This document shows, piece after piece, positions 36,088 through 47,856 of a DNA stretch of 64,000 nucleotides; position 1 is the first letter of the stretch; every line of letters begins with the position of its first letter. This DNA is from Polyangiaceae bacterium. Lineage in GTDB: Bacteria > Myxococcota_A > Polyangia > Polyangiales > Polyangiaceae. The stretch lies in the NCBI GenBank assembly GCA_947475525.1, contig CANJMI010000001.1, positions 1 through 64,000 of the forward strand, written 5' to 3'. Position numbers and translations under genes: made by a program. Below the pieces are notes generated by a model. That model was not told the origin of the DNA. It did not search any database and was given only the letters and a program-made list of their open reading frames with translations.

Positions 36088-36636
36088 CTACCGCCTTGCT
36101 CGAATACGACGAAGCGCGCGCGCCACGGACTCGTCGCTACCGGCAAGCTCTCGAGCATCATCGGCGACCCAACGAACCGCCTTCACCTCGTCGCCCGCTC
36201 GGACATCGAGCGAGCGCGCTCGAAACAAGAATCGCACGTCGAAATGCTCGTGAGCCGGAGCCTTCGGCGAGCCCGGAATCGCATGGATGTCGACGTCGAA
36301 GAGCCCCTCGCTCGCGACCTCCAGGTCACTCACGCCGACTTCTTCCAGCACTTCGCGGCGAGCGGCCTCCAGCACCGAGGCATCTTCCGGCTCGACATGA
36401 CCGCCAGGCTGCAACCACAGACCGAGCTTTCCGTGAAGGATCAAGAGCACGCGCGACTGATCGGGACTGACGACAAAGGCGCTCGCCGTGATGTGCCCTG
36501 GCGCATAGTTTTCGCGGTTAAATGCAGCCTCGCCGTACAAAGTGAGCGCGCGGATCCGCTCGATGAACCCCGCCTCCCGAGCGTCGGACGGGCGGTGCGT
36601 GTCGAGCAACTGTCGGAGGTCTTCGAGGCGGTTCAT
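36088..36636 (-). CDS. NUDIX hydrolase
   Basis: 182 residues. The NUDIX box is complete: GGHVEPEDASVLEAARREVLEEVGV fits GX5EX7REUXEEXGU. Flanking strands HITASAFVV and LWLQPGG match the fold, with an N-terminal 45-residue helical extension. Members cleave nucleoside diphosphates linked to another group; the substrate cannot be told here. It ends 7 bases from the convergent kinase gene. Confidence 0.93.
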   Translation of the reverse strand: MNRLEDLRQLLDTHRPSDAREAGFIERIRALTLYGEAAFNRENYAPGHITASAFVVSPDQSRVLLILHGKLGLWLQPGGHVEPEDASVLEAARREVLEEVGVSDLEVASEGLFDVDIHAIPGSPKAPAHEHFDVRFLFRARSLDVRAGDEVKAVRWVADDARELAGSDESVARALRRIRARR

Positions 36637-36773
36637 GAAGCGGCCCGAAGCCGAAGGTGAGGCCCGCGGCTTCTCTCAGGAGGGGGATTCTGTTACGCAC
36701 GAGCCCGTAACGCCGCAAGCGTACACGCGCCCAAACCGCAAACGGGGCGCGGTCGTCCGAGGAGAGCACGGTC

Positions 36774-38315
36774 ATGCGTTGGTTGTGGTTCATAGGTCCG
36801 CTTATGGTGCTGGGCAGCTACCTCTCGGTGGTGCTCGGTGGGACGACCGAAGACGTGCGCCGGAAGCTCTACCTGAACCGCTGGGTAGATGAGTTTCTCG
36901 GGGCGCTGCTCGACCGCGACAAAACAAAGCTGAGCCGTCGCGTACGCGCTCTCCCCGAGGCGCTGCTTGCCCTCGTCGAAGACGCAGGCGCCGGCGCACG
37001 GGTGGCCGACATCGTGCTCGTGCCTCAACAGGCCTACCTCGCGGTGCGCGCAGCATCCGGCGAGACGCTCTCTGCACAACACACCGTGGTCTGCCGCCTG
37101 AAGAAGGCGGCGCCGTCGCTCGTCGTCCGCCCGCTGCCGATCGTCGATGGCCGCCCGCTCGATAACCGCGGCCTCGTCATCGACGACGCCTTCGGCGAAG
37201 CGTTCATCGTCGACGGTGACAACGCAAAAACCGCAAAAAAATGGCTCGATGACGAGGTTCGCGCGGCGCTCCTCGAGCTTCCCGAAGTCTGGCTTCGTAC
37301 TCGCGGCGACACGCTCGCGTTGACGCTTTACGGCGCGCTCGACGCGGACCGCATCGACGAACTCGTGGCGACGGCTGACGCGCTCTTCGCCCGCCACGGC
37401 TCGAGCCACGCCTCCTTGCTCGGCGATGGCACGCGCCTCGGCTCGAACACCGAGTCGCCGGAGAGCCGCGTTCGCGAAACCCGCCGCGCAGCGAGCGCCC
37501 TCGACGTCGCCGAAGGTGAGATCGCGGCGCCCGCTCTGCGCCTGAAAGCCGCGCTCGTCGACGCCCTGCTCTACGGCGTCGCTGCGTTCTTCGTCGCACT
37601 GACGAATGGTTGCTTCACCAGCTTCCACCCACTCGCGCTGTTCAACAATCCGGATGTCGTCGTCACCGAACCCTGGCAAGGCGGCTTCACCACGAAGGGC
37701 ATCGGCGCATTCACCGCCGCGCTCGGACTCCTCGTGGGTCTCTTCGCTTATCAGACCTACCAGGCGGCGACGCATGGCCGCTCGATAGGCAAGAGTCTCG
37801 TGGGTCTCCGCATCGTCCGCACCGACGATCGCCCCGTCGACTTTCTGCATGCGGTGCTGCTCCGCCAATGGCTGAGCGGGGCGGCCGTCATCGCCGTCGC
37901 CGCGTTCTTGACCAAGCCTTTCTCGAGCGGCGCCATGTTCGCTCGCTTGCTCACCACCGGCCCTCTGGCGCTTGGAGCGGGCCTCGTGGCGCTCGGGATA
38001 ACCACGCTCGCGCGGGACCGCGATCAGCGCGGATTTCACGACAAGTTCGCCGACACGAAGGTCGTCGAAGCAAGCGTGGCGGCGGTCCCGGGAATTCAGC
38101 TCGCGGCCACCAAAGGCATGGACCCGATCGCCTTCGGGCAAGCGATGAGCGTCGTTGGGCTCGCCCTGCTTTTGCTGGTCGCACTCGGCGTCGTCTACGG
38201 CTTCGATATCACCGTGAGCCAGGTGCCACAGGAGGCGCTCGCTCTGGTCGTGTTTCTACCCGTCTCGATCGTGCAGATCGCCCGACGCGCCGCGAAGCCG
38301 AAACCGAAACCCTAA
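36774..38315 (+). CDS. RDD-family membrane protein with N-terminal soluble domain
   Basis: 513 residues. An N-terminal helix (1-22) is followed by a soluble part of about 230 residues rich in acidic and basic residues, then an RDD domain from about residue 255: LRLKAALVDALLYGVAAF, GRSIGKSLVGLRIVRTDDRP and QRGFHDKFADTKVV carry the family's conserved Arg and Asp pairs. Three to four membrane segments lie in the RDD part and two more near the C-terminus (about 450-500). RDD proteins have been linked to ion exchange in some bacteria; no specific substrate is indicated. The start ATG 36774 has a GGAGAG ribosome site. Confidence 0.88.
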   Translation: MRWLWFIGPLMVLGSYLSVVLGGTTEDVRRKLYLNRWVDEFLGALLDRDKTKLSRRVRALPEALLALVEDAGAGARVADIVLVPQQAYLAVRAASGETLSAQHTVVCRLKKAAPSLVVRPLPIVDGRPLDNRGLVIDDAFGEAFIVDGDNAKTAKKWLDDEVRAALLELPEVWLRTRGDTLALTLYGALDADRIDELVATADALFARHGSSHASLLGDGTRLGSNTESPESRVRETRRAASALDVAEGEIAAPALRLKAALVDALLYGVAAFFVALTNGCFTSFHPLALFNNPDVVVTEPWQGGFTTKGIGAFTAALGLLVGLFAYQTYQAATHGRSIGKSLVGLRIVRTDDRPVDFLHAVLLRQWLSGAAVIAVAAFLTKPFSSGAMFARLLTTGPLALGAGLVALGITTLARDRDQRGFHDKFADTKVVEASVAAVPGIQLAATKGMDPIAFGQAMSVVGLALLLLVALGVVYGFDITVSQVPQEALALVVFLPVSIVQIARRAAKPKPKP

Positions 38316-38396
38316 CCGACCGGCCGGCCGAAATACGTAGCTTCGCGGTTTGACACTCCGCGTCAGCATCCCTATGGACTCGGTCACCGAGGATTC

Positions 38397-39697
38397 ATGG
38401 GCAAAAGCAACGAGAACAAGGGTGAGCGCGTCGCGATCGTCGCCGGTCTACGGACGCCATTCTGCAAAGCTGGAACCGAGCTCAAGCGGCTGCGCACAGT
38501 CGATCTCGGCAGCGCGGTCGTCAAAGAATTGGTGCAGCGCAGCGAGATCGATCCGCGTGAGATCGGCCTGCTGATCTATGGGCAGGTCGTTCCGAGCGTC
38601 GATTGGCTCAACATCGCCCGCGAAGTGCTGATCGGCGCAGGACTCCCCCGAAACATCGACGCCTACAGCGTCTCGCGTGCCTGCGCGACCTCGCTCCAGG
38701 CGATGACCGACGTGGCTCAAGCCATCCAACTCGGCCAACACGATGTCGGCATTGCCGGCGGCGCGGACAGCACCACCGACGTGCCTCTCAAGGTCAGCCC
38801 ACGCCTGCGCGATGCCTTGATGAACCTGCAAAAAGCGAAAACACTGCAAGCGCGCCTGAAGGCGATCGCCTCGATTTCGCCGAAAGATCTGCTCCCAAGT
38901 CCTCCCGGCTTCTCGAAAGAGCCTTCGACCGGCGAGCAGATGGGCGAAGCCGCCGAGAAGATGGCGAAGATGAATGGGATCACCCGCGAAGAGCAGGACC
39001 GGATCGCGTTCGAGTCGCACCGCCGCGCCGCCAAGGCGTGGAACGACGGCGTCTTCAAAGATGAAGTGATGACCATGCTCGCGCCGCCGTTCGATACCGC
39101 CGTCGAGCGCGACAACGTCGTCCGCGAATCGACGACCCTCGAGGCGCTCGCGAAGTTGAACCCGGTGTTCGATCGCCGCCACGGGACGATCACCGCCGGC
39201 AACGCCTCTCCGCTGACCGATGGCGCGAGCGCGCTGCTGATGATGAGCGAATCGAAGGCAAACGCGCTCGGCTTCGCGCCGCTCGGGTACCTGAAATCGT
39301 ACGCGTATGCAGCCGTCGATCCCGCATGGCAGCTGTTGATGGCGCCCGTCTTCGCGGCACCGAAGGCGCTCGATCGCGCGGGGCTCACGCTCGCCGACAT
39401 GGACATCGTCGAGGTGCACGAGGCGTTCGCCGCGCAGGTGGCCGCCAACCTGAAAGCACTCGCCTCGAAGGAGTTCGCGCAAAAGCACCTCGGCCGCAGC
39501 GAAGCGGTGGGCGAGGTCGATCCCGCGAAGCTCAATGTCAACGGCGGCTCAATCGCGATCGGCCACCCGTTCGCCGCCACCGGTGGCCGCTTGGTCACCT
39601 CCGCGCTCAATGAGCTCAAACGGCGCGGCGGCAAGCATGCGCTCCTCACCGTCTGTGCCGCCGGTGGCCTCGGCGCCGCTATCGTCCTGGAGGCCCC

Positions 39698-39701
<4 letters not shown>
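38397..39701 (+). CDS. fadI: Acetyl-CoA acyltransferase (3-ketoacyl-CoA thiolase)
   Basis: 434 residues. The nucleophilic Cys is in SRACATSLQAM (near residue 98), the general-base His in VEVHEAFAAQV, the second His in GHPFAATGGR and the second Cys in TVCAAGGLGAA. It cleaves 3-ketoacyl-CoA to acetyl-CoA and a shortened acyl-CoA in fatty acid beta-oxidation. Its length and the middle insertion agree with FadI rather than the shorter AtoB/FadA type. Its stop overlaps the fadJ start by ATGA, the usual thiolase-multifunctional pairing. Confidence 0.94.
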
Positions 39702-41872
<2,171 letters not shown>

Positions 41873-41875
41873 CTG

Positions 41876-42874
41876 TCAGCGGTCGCGCGACAAGAGCCGG
41901 CGCAGCACCTCGAGCGGATCGAAACCGAGCGACTCTTCAAAGGGTCGCCCGGCGCTCACCGCCTCGCGCACCCTACTGAGGACGGGATCGAGCATGCCCG
42001 TCGGGTCGATACGCGCCGCAACGCTACGGAATGCACGCCACGCCGCGCGACCTACGTCGAGCCCAATCGGCACGGCCATTCCGGGCGGCGCCGGGTAGAG
42101 CACGATGTCCCGCACAGCCACGGCCAGCGCCCACGCGCCCGGCGTCGGATCCACCTCGAGCCGCCGGAACGTGTGCACATCGGCGTAGCAGCCTAACGCC
42201 AGAGGGCCGACGCGGTTCGATGCCGCGCGCGCGAGATGGCGATGGTCGCGCCTAAAATCACCGGACAAGAGACCGAGCTCCGAGCGAATCGCCTCGGGGC
42301 CCATGATCCAATCGAAGCCGTCTTTTTGCCGCCGAATGCACAGGCTCGTCCACAGTTCGTCGCGGTCGAAGAGGCCGAGCAGCATCGCTTTCCCTGGGGG
42401 GCAGACCGAATCGAGCATCCGGTCGACGGTCGCCGCGCGTGGGATTGGCACGCCTGCCAGCCGCCGCGGCCAGAGCTCGATTGCGCCGCGCTCAACCTGC
42501 TCGCGACCGAGCGTGAGCAAGGCGAGTAACTGCGTCGTCAGGTCATCTCCGGGCCCGAGGCGCCCACCGAGTTCCTCGAAAATCCACTCGAGGGCGCCGC
42601 TCTCGAGGACGATCGCGTGACTCGCCTCATGACGACGAGCGAGCGCCTCAGCGGACATCGGCCAATCGAGCGCGACATCTTCGAGTCGCAGCCTCCCCGC
42701 CTGGGAGTGCAGCAATTTACGGAGTTTTCCGCGCGCGTGCACGGCGATGATCGTGCCCTGCGGCCGGTCGGGATCGCGCAGTTCACCGGTGGGGCGAATC
42801 GGGTGAAAGAGCTCCAGGACGCGCTGCCAATCACGGCAGCTGAAGCCTTCGAAGCGTACGTCTGGCGCGAGCAC
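41876..42874 (-). CDS. Uncharacterised protein with a possible HEASH motif
   Basis: 332 residues from a GTG start; no signal peptide, membrane segment or recognised domain. A stretch near residue 82 reads RRHEASHAIVLESG, which has the HExxH form of zinc proteases, but no convincing third ligand pattern is seen and chance cannot be excluded. Hydrophobic and charged residues alternate as in a globular cytoplasmic protein. It begins 47 bases after the next uncharacterised gene and runs the same way, so the two are likely co-transcribed. Confidence 0.72.
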   Translation of the reverse strand: MLAPDVRFEGFSCRDWQRVLELFHPIRPTGELRDPDRPQGTIIAVHARGKLRKLLHSQAGRLRLEDVALDWPMSAEALARRHEASHAIVLESGALEWIFEELGGRLGPGDDLTTQLLALLTLGREQVERGAIELWPRRLAGVPIPRAATVDRMLDSVCPPGKAMLLGLFDRDELWTSLCIRRQKDGFDWIMGPEAIRSELGLLSGDFRRDHRHLARAASNRVGPLALGCYADVHTFRRLEVDPTPGAWALAVAVRDIVLYPAPPGMAVPIGLDVGRAAWRAFRSVAARIDPTGMLDPVLSRVREAVSAGRPFEESLGFDPLEVLRRLLSRDR

Positions 42875-42921
42875 GGCGTGAGGTTACAAGCTCGCGACGA
42901 CCGCCTCCAGTGCGATCGGCC

Positions 42922-43878
42922 TCAGCGCCCCGGACCCCACCAAAGCAGTTCGTGCCGCTGCTCTCGACCGAGGACCGGCACCGTCACGGCCAGCGTGTCG
43001 CCATCGACCTCGAGCCGATGGGGCGGGAGGGCATCCGCCGGGAAAAAAACCGAACCCGAGAAGCCGCTCGCATCGAGCCAGAAGAGGTGGACGCCGTTCG
43101 CGCTCGGGCCGTGGACGAGGAGCATCCGACCGCCGCCGAGCAGCATGAAGTCGAGCCAATCGAAGCCGAATTCGGCGAAGCGCTCAGCCGTCGGGAAGTG
43201 TTCGCCCACGTCGCGAAGCTCGGGGATATGGGCCTTCAAGTGTTGATAAAACGTGTCGTAGCGAACCTTCGACAAGCGCGGCAGCTTGCGGTCCGGCGGG
43301 GCGATCACGGGTAGCTCTTCGGGGCGTGCCGTCGGAACTTCGACGTTCATGCGGTAGCGATCCCCGAGCCGCGGCTCACCGAGCTCCTCGTCCGAGAGTG
43401 CCTTCAGCCACCACTGAAAAACCGCGAGATCGCCGGAGCCCGCGCGGGAGTCGAGCCGCACGAGCGACTCCCACAGCGGATTGCGCAGCTGCCAGACGCC
43501 GCCGTGGTTCTTCACGACACAGGCCCCAACGTAAACCGCGCCGTGGGTGACGAGATGAACGAGCGGCGGAACGAAACCGGCGTCCTCGATGGCCGGCAAG
43601 AGGCGGTCGCGCGCCTCGCGGGTTATCGCGGCGGCGAGCCTGTGCACCGACGCGTCGGAAAAATCGAGGTCGAGCTCGATGCCGAGAGCCTCGGGGGCGA
43701 GCTTCGCGAACGCCTCGGCGATGTCTTGGGCCGCATCGACGAGTCGAGGATTTTGGGCCGGATTCGCGTCGGTGGTGCGCGCACGCGCGAGGTCACCCCG
43801 AAGCTCGGGCGGGTAGAGCGGCAAGAAGTACCGCTCGAAGAGGGCCTTGGGACTCCAGGTAGAAATCGCGTTCGTCAT
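42922..43878 (-). CDS. Uncharacterised globular protein
   Basis: 318 residues from ATG 43878; the frame is open to 43908, but the first 10 residues are Arg-rich and unlike a start. There is no signal peptide. Aromatic-rich segments such as WQLRNPLWESLVRLDSR and GEHFPTAERFAEFGFDWLDFMLLGG suggest a folded domain, and beta strands near the end (SGSVFFPADALPPHRLEVDGDTLAVTVPV) another. I do not recognise it. It is the probable first gene of the two-gene unit with the 332-residue protein downstream. Confidence 0.72.
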   Translation of the reverse strand: MTNAISTWSPKALFERYFLPLYPPELRGDLARARTTDANPAQNPRLVDAAQDIAEAFAKLAPEALGIELDLDFSDASVHRLAAAITREARDRLLPAIEDAGFVPPLVHLVTHGAVYVGACVVKNHGGVWQLRNPLWESLVRLDSRAGSGDLAVFQWWLKALSDEELGEPRLGDRYRMNVEVPTARPEELPVIAPPDRKLPRLSKVRYDTFYQHLKAHIPELRDVGEHFPTAERFAEFGFDWLDFMLLGGGRMLLVHGPSANGVHLFWLDASGFSGSVFFPADALPPHRLEVDGDTLAVTVPVLGREQRHELLWWGPGR

Positions 43879-43945
43879 CGTGGGTCGCCGAGAGCGGACT
43901 CGTATCATCCGCCCGTGCGCGCTGCCAGCGCCGACGCTTTCCGCG

Positions 43946-44446
43946 TCACTGCCCGATGCAGTCGAACCCGCACTTCAACGTGCGGCAATTCACGAGCGAG
44001 GACCACGCTGGCTGATTCCAGTTCGTGTTGCACTTCGAGTAGCAACTCTGCTGCTGCGCCACCGTGCACGCGAGCACGCAGGCGCACGCCACGTCACCCG
44101 CGCAGGCGTCGAGCTCCGCGCAGCACGTCCCCTTGATGCATTTACTGCACTTCGAATCGTTGTCCTTCGGCAGGCACAAAGTCTCGTTCATGCCGCCGGT
44201 GGACGCGCTCGACGACGACACGCTCGACGAGCTCACGCCGCTGACGGTGAACGCTCCGCCGACGCCGTTCTCGGTGGACGCGCCGCCCTGCCCCGTTGTT
44301 GCGGCCACCGCGGTGCTGCCCGACGCCGACGCCGACGTCGCCGCATCAGAGCCACCCGCTGCGGCGTCACCGAAGAGCTGCTCGCCCTCGATTCCGCACG
44401 CCGTCAGGACAACTCCAACCACAAGCCAAACTGCCACTTGCCGCAT
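43946..44446 (-). CDS. Cys-rich lipoprotein of unknown function
   Basis: 166 residues. The signal ends VVLTACGIEG, a lipobox. A Ser/Gly/Ala linker (25-80) spaces the C-terminal part from the membrane; that part has 14 cysteines in about 80 residues (for example SKCSKCIKGTCCAELDACAGDVACACVLAC), a pattern common in exported myxobacterial proteins and likely disulphide-bonded. No enzymatic motif. It lies 15 bases downstream of rpoN in the same direction. Confidence 0.78.
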   Translation of the reverse strand: MRQVAVWLVVGVVLTACGIEGEQLFGDAAAGGSDAATSASASGSTAVAATTGQGGASTENGVGGAFTVSGVSSSSVSSSSASTGGMNETLCLPKDNDSKCSKCIKGTCCAELDACAGDVACACVLACTVAQQQSCYSKCNTNWNQPAWSSLVNCRTLKCGFDCIGQ

Positions 44447-44461
44447 GATGGGCCTCCGCGC

Positions 44462-45955
44462 TCAGTAGAGCTTCTTCCGCTTCGCCGAGGACAAGATCCC
44501 TAGCATTTCACGGTATTTTGCGACGGTGCGCCGCGCGATCTTCACCCCGTGGTCCTCCTTCAGCTTCTTGACGATCGCCTGGTCGCTCATCGGCCGGCCT
44601 TTGTCCTCGGCGGCGCAGATCACCTTGATCGCCTGCTTCACGCTCTCGGACGCGATGTCCTCCTCGCCGACGCGCGAGATCGAAGAGTTGAAGAAATACT
44701 TCAGCTCGAAGAGCCCTTGCGGGGTGTGAACGTATTTGTTCGAGGTCACCCGCGAGATGGTGGACTCGTGCATGCTGACCGCCTCCGCAATGTCCCGGAG
44801 AATCATCGGCTTGAGATAGGCGACGCCCTTCTCGAAGAACTCGCGCTGCTTCTCGACGATGCACTCGGTCACCTTGATGATGGTGCGGCGGCGCTGCTCG
44901 ATCGCGCGGATCAGCCACTGCGCGCTGCGGAGCTTCTCGTTGATGAACTCTTTCGCCTTCGGATCCCGCAGCATCCGCTTGATCAGATCCTCGTTGATGT
45001 AGAGGCGCTGCATTCCGCGGTCGTTGTCGGTGACGAGGAAGCGGTCATCGTCCTTCACGACGAAAACGTCGGGGGTGATGGCGATCGAGCGTTCGTCAAT
45101 ATCGGAGAAATTGCGCGCCGGGATGCTCTCGAGCTTCTGGATCTCCTGCACCGCGTCGATCACGTCTTCGAGCGGAATCTCGAGCGCCTTGACGATCGCA
45201 TTGAGATTGCGTCGCTCGACGTCTGGCAGGTGGTTTCGGATCAGCGTCTTTTCAATTTCATCGAAGCCAAGGACGTCCGCCTGAACGAGCAAGCACTCCT
45301 GAAGGCTGCGCGCAGCCACGCCGACGGGATCGAACCGCTGGATCATCAGGAGCACATCCTCGGCGTCATCGAGGTCGAGCTCGGCTTCGCGGGCGAAGTC
45401 CTCGATGGTGAAGTCGGGACGCGCCTCGCCGTCGGGACCGATCCCGCCATTCAGGTCAAGGTAGCCTTTGTCATCGAGGTTGCCGATCACCAGCAAAGCG
45501 AAGCGGCGCTCGTTGTCGACGAAATCGCCCATCTGGAGCTGCCAGAGGAGGTGTTCCCGAAGACTGGAGGGCTTCGTCAGGTTCTGGTCGATCGGCGGCA
45601 GCTCTTCGAACCCCGAGCGCGACGCGCCGAGGGGCTGACGAAGCTGCTGGTTCTCGAGGTAGCTCGCCCAGTCGATGTCCTGATTCTGATCCGGCTCGCG
45701 GGCGCGCTCGGCCTCGGCTTTGCTTTCGAGAGCCGCGTCATTCGGCGCCTCGTCCGTCCGGTTGCCCGCGTCCGGATCCTTCGGCTCAACGTGGTCATCG
45801 GCCAACACGGGGTTGCCGTCGAGCTCCTTGCGGACTTCATCCACGAGCTCGAGTCGCGACAGCTGCAGCAGGCGGATCGCCTGGACGAGCTGAGGCGTCA
45901 TGACAAGCTGTTGGGACAGCCTGACCTGTAGCTTCATCTCCATCCCAAACGCCAT
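44462..45955 (-). CDS. rpoN: RNA polymerase sigma-54 factor
   Basis: 497 residues. Region I (MKLQVRLSQQLVMTPQLVQAIRLLQLSRLEL) binds activators; an acidic region II (about 60-90) follows; the core-binding region and the C-terminal DNA-binding region end with the RpoN box ARRTVAKYRE near residue 478. GAGGAAGC precedes the ATG. Sigma-54 needs AAA+ activators and recognises -24/-12 promoters. Myxobacteria use it in developmental genes. It is not flanked here by the usual lptB, hpf or ptsN genes. Confidence 0.97.
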   Translation of the reverse strand: MAFGMEMKLQVRLSQQLVMTPQLVQAIRLLQLSRLELVDEVRKELDGNPVLADDHVEPKDPDAGNRTDEAPNDAALESKAEAERAREPDQNQDIDWASYLENQQLRQPLGASRSGFEELPPIDQNLTKPSSLREHLLWQLQMGDFVDNERRFALLVIGNLDDKGYLDLNGGIGPDGEARPDFTIEDFAREAELDLDDAEDVLLMIQRFDPVGVAARSLQECLLVQADVLGFDEIEKTLIRNHLPDVERRNLNAIVKALEIPLEDVIDAVQEIQKLESIPARNFSDIDERSIAITPDVFVVKDDDRFLVTDNDRGMQRLYINEDLIKRMLRDPKAKEFINEKLRSAQWLIRAIEQRRRTIIKVTECIVEKQREFFEKGVAYLKPMILRDIAEAVSMHESTISRVTSNKYVHTPQGLFELKYFFNSSISRVGEEDIASESVKQAIKVICAAEDKGRPMSDQAIVKKLKEDHGVKIARRTVAKYREMLGILSSAKRKKLY

Positions 45956-46117
45956 TCAGCTTCCTCTTTTCCGCTACGCCGATTCCCCCTGGCGTCAAAA
46001 GGCACTCTAACACGCACTATTTCGGACGGCCCGAGATTTGCTTCAGCCGTTCTCGAGCGGGCGGCGCTGCGGCCCGGTGACCCCCACCGAAGGATCGAAC
46101 TCGGCGCCGAATGGAAC

Positions 46118-47176
46118 TTAAACGCGGATCTCTCGAAGGGAAATTGCCGCGCGGTCAAACACGCCGAGGCCGAGGTCACCGGCGACCCGTATGTAGGTTG
46201 GCTCCCGACCTGCCTGAGCCAAGGTCGGCAGGCCGTTCTCTTTTCGAAGCTGTTCGATCAGTTCCCAACCCACGACGTCGAGCGCGACGGGATCGGTCGA
46301 GGCGTACACCGAGTCGTGGGGGACACGCCGCCGCGGGTTCATGTCGATGGGGCCTTCGTCGTAGATCACCTGGAAGGCGTCGATGAGATGCAACGCCACG
46401 CGGGTCCGCACCACCTCTTGGGAAAAAAGGTGGGCTATCTGCGGCGACGCCGTGTGCGCGTGAAACGCGTGCGGATTGATGCAGCTACCGTGGGTGATGT
46501 TCTTCATCGCGCCCGTGAAGCCGCAGATCGAATGGTCCTTCATCTGACCGACGTTGATCACCGCCGTAGCCGAGGTGAACGGCGTCACGAACTTGGTCAG
46601 CACGCCGCCAACGGCAAGCTCACCCATCTCGGCGTCTTTGTTGAGATGCACGGCGTAGCGGATCCCCGCGGGCATTTCTTTGGCGGGTTTGAGCGTCTCT
46701 TTCTCGGTGATGCAGCGCGTAGCGAACAAAAAGTCGCGGTATTGCTCGTAGACGGTGATTTTCTCGGGCGGAACGCCAACGTCGAGCACCGCCTGCACGA
46801 CGGCTGCCAAGAGCTCGACACTCGTGGCCATCTTCATCGTCTTTCGACCGGCGATCCCGTTCGGCTTGATGGCCACGACGTCATCCTTATGGATCACCAT
46901 CGCCATCGCCTCGCGAAGCGTCTCCTTGCCGGTCAGCCCGGTCATCGCCGCTTGAAGGAGCGCCTGCGCCGCTTCGGGCTTCGGGTAGGCGCCATTCGCC
47001 TGCCGCGAATCGGGGCGTGTCGCACGGACGACCTTGCCCGGGATCGACAAGCGCGTGAATCCAGCCGGCGGCCTCGCAGCCCAACGCTTCGCGGCGGCGT
47101 CGGCTTCGGCGGAGCCTGCGACGGCTGCCGCAGCCGCGCCCAAGAGCGAGCGGCGAGTCAGACTTGTAGGGGACAT
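46118..47176 (-). CDS. DUF362 protein with Tat-type signal
   Basis: 352 residues. The N-terminus MSPTSLTRRSLLGAAAAAVAG has a twin-arginine motif and a hydrophobic stretch, so folded export is expected. The rest fits DUF362: VVAIKPNGIAG, VQAVLDVGVPPEKITVYEQY, INVGQMKDHSICGFTGAMKNITHGSC and DSVYASTDPVALDVVGWEL. Many DUF362 members have Fe-S clusters, but I see no CxxCxxC ferredoxin motif here. The role is not known. It is divergent from the glutaredoxin-like gene. Confidence 0.9.
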   Translation of the reverse strand: MSPTSLTRRSLLGAAAAAVAGSAEADAAAKRWAARPPAGFTRLSIPGKVVRATRPDSRQANGAYPKPEAAQALLQAAMTGLTGKETLREAMAMVIHKDDVVAIKPNGIAGRKTMKMATSVELLAAVVQAVLDVGVPPEKITVYEQYRDFLFATRCITEKETLKPAKEMPAGIRYAVHLNKDAEMGELAVGGVLTKFVTPFTSATAVINVGQMKDHSICGFTGAMKNITHGSCINPHAFHAHTASPQIAHLFSQEVVRTRVALHLIDAFQVIYDEGPIDMNPRRRVPHDSVYASTDPVALDVVGWELIEQLRKENGLPTLAQAGREPTYIRVAGDLGLGVFDRAAISLREIRV

Positions 47177-47424
47177 CGACGGGGGACCTTTACGAGCGGA
47201 TGCTACTCCGCAGCGGTAAGACGTCTAGCCGCGATCGCCGGACGTCGAGAAACTCTTCGGCGCGCGTGGCCGATACGCCGCGCACCCCCAAGCCTTGTCG
47301 ATCCTCGGCGCCACTGCTACGTCGTTACCACAACACCACGAGAAGAATCTCCGCACGCAAAAAGGCGCGTCGCGCTTCTCCTCGCGAAGTCGGACCTTCT
47401 GGTCCGAGCGGAGAACACCATTCG

Positions 47425-47790
47425 ATGAGTCGCCCAATTTTAGTTGAAGAAAAGCTGCACCCTGCGATCCGCGAGAAGGTCGCGAACCAGCACGGCGGCA
47501 TCGTTGACGAAGTAAAAAGCGCGATCACCTCGAACGCCGTCGTCGTCGTGGGGATGGCGCAAAACCCCGTGGTGAGACGCGCGCGAAAAGCCCTCGACCA
47601 GGCGGGAATCGCGTACGCCTACTTGGAATATGGCTCGTATTTGAGCGAGTGGCGGCGGCGCAACGCCCTGAAGATGTGGACGGGCTGGCCGACCTTTCCG
47701 ATGGTGTTCGTCAAGGGCTCCCTTATCGGCGGCCGCGACGATCTCGACAAGCTCATCGCGTCGGGCGAGCTCGCGAAGCTGCTCGGCTGA
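47425..47790 (+). CDS. Cysteine-free glutaredoxin-fold protein
   Basis: 121 residues from ATG 47425; the frame runs back to 47200 without a plausible start. The second half is plainly glutaredoxin-like: AYAYLEYGSYLSEWRRRNALKMWTGWPTFPMVFVKGSLIGGRDDL has the WPTFP turn and GG glutathione-binding turn of monothiol glutaredoxins. But the segment VVVVGMAQNPVVRRARKALD puts AQNP where CGFS or CPYC should be, and the whole protein has no cysteine. It cannot act as a thiol redox enzyme or bind Fe-S through Cys; a scaffold or glutathione-binding role is possible. It is divergent from the DUF362 gene across 248 bases. Confidence 0.8.
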   Translation: MSRPILVEEKLHPAIREKVANQHGGIVDEVKSAITSNAVVVVGMAQNPVVRRARKALDQAGIAYAYLEYGSYLSEWRRRNALKMWTGWPTFPMVFVKGSLIGGRDDLDKLIASGELAKLLG

Positions 47791-47856
47791 GCCTCGACGC
47801 CGAACGAACCACCCGCGCGGTCATGACGCGCCTGAGGCTCCTCCAACCGGGCGCGG

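Noticed and set aside
36693-38141. Minus-strand open frame of 482 codons opposite the RDD gene
   Set aside because: The RDD motifs and membrane helices are on the plus strand; the opposite frame is low in hydrophobic order.
44549-45931. Plus-strand open frame of 460 codons opposite rpoN
   Set aside because: The opposite strand encodes complete sigma-54 regions; this frame has no recognisable motif.
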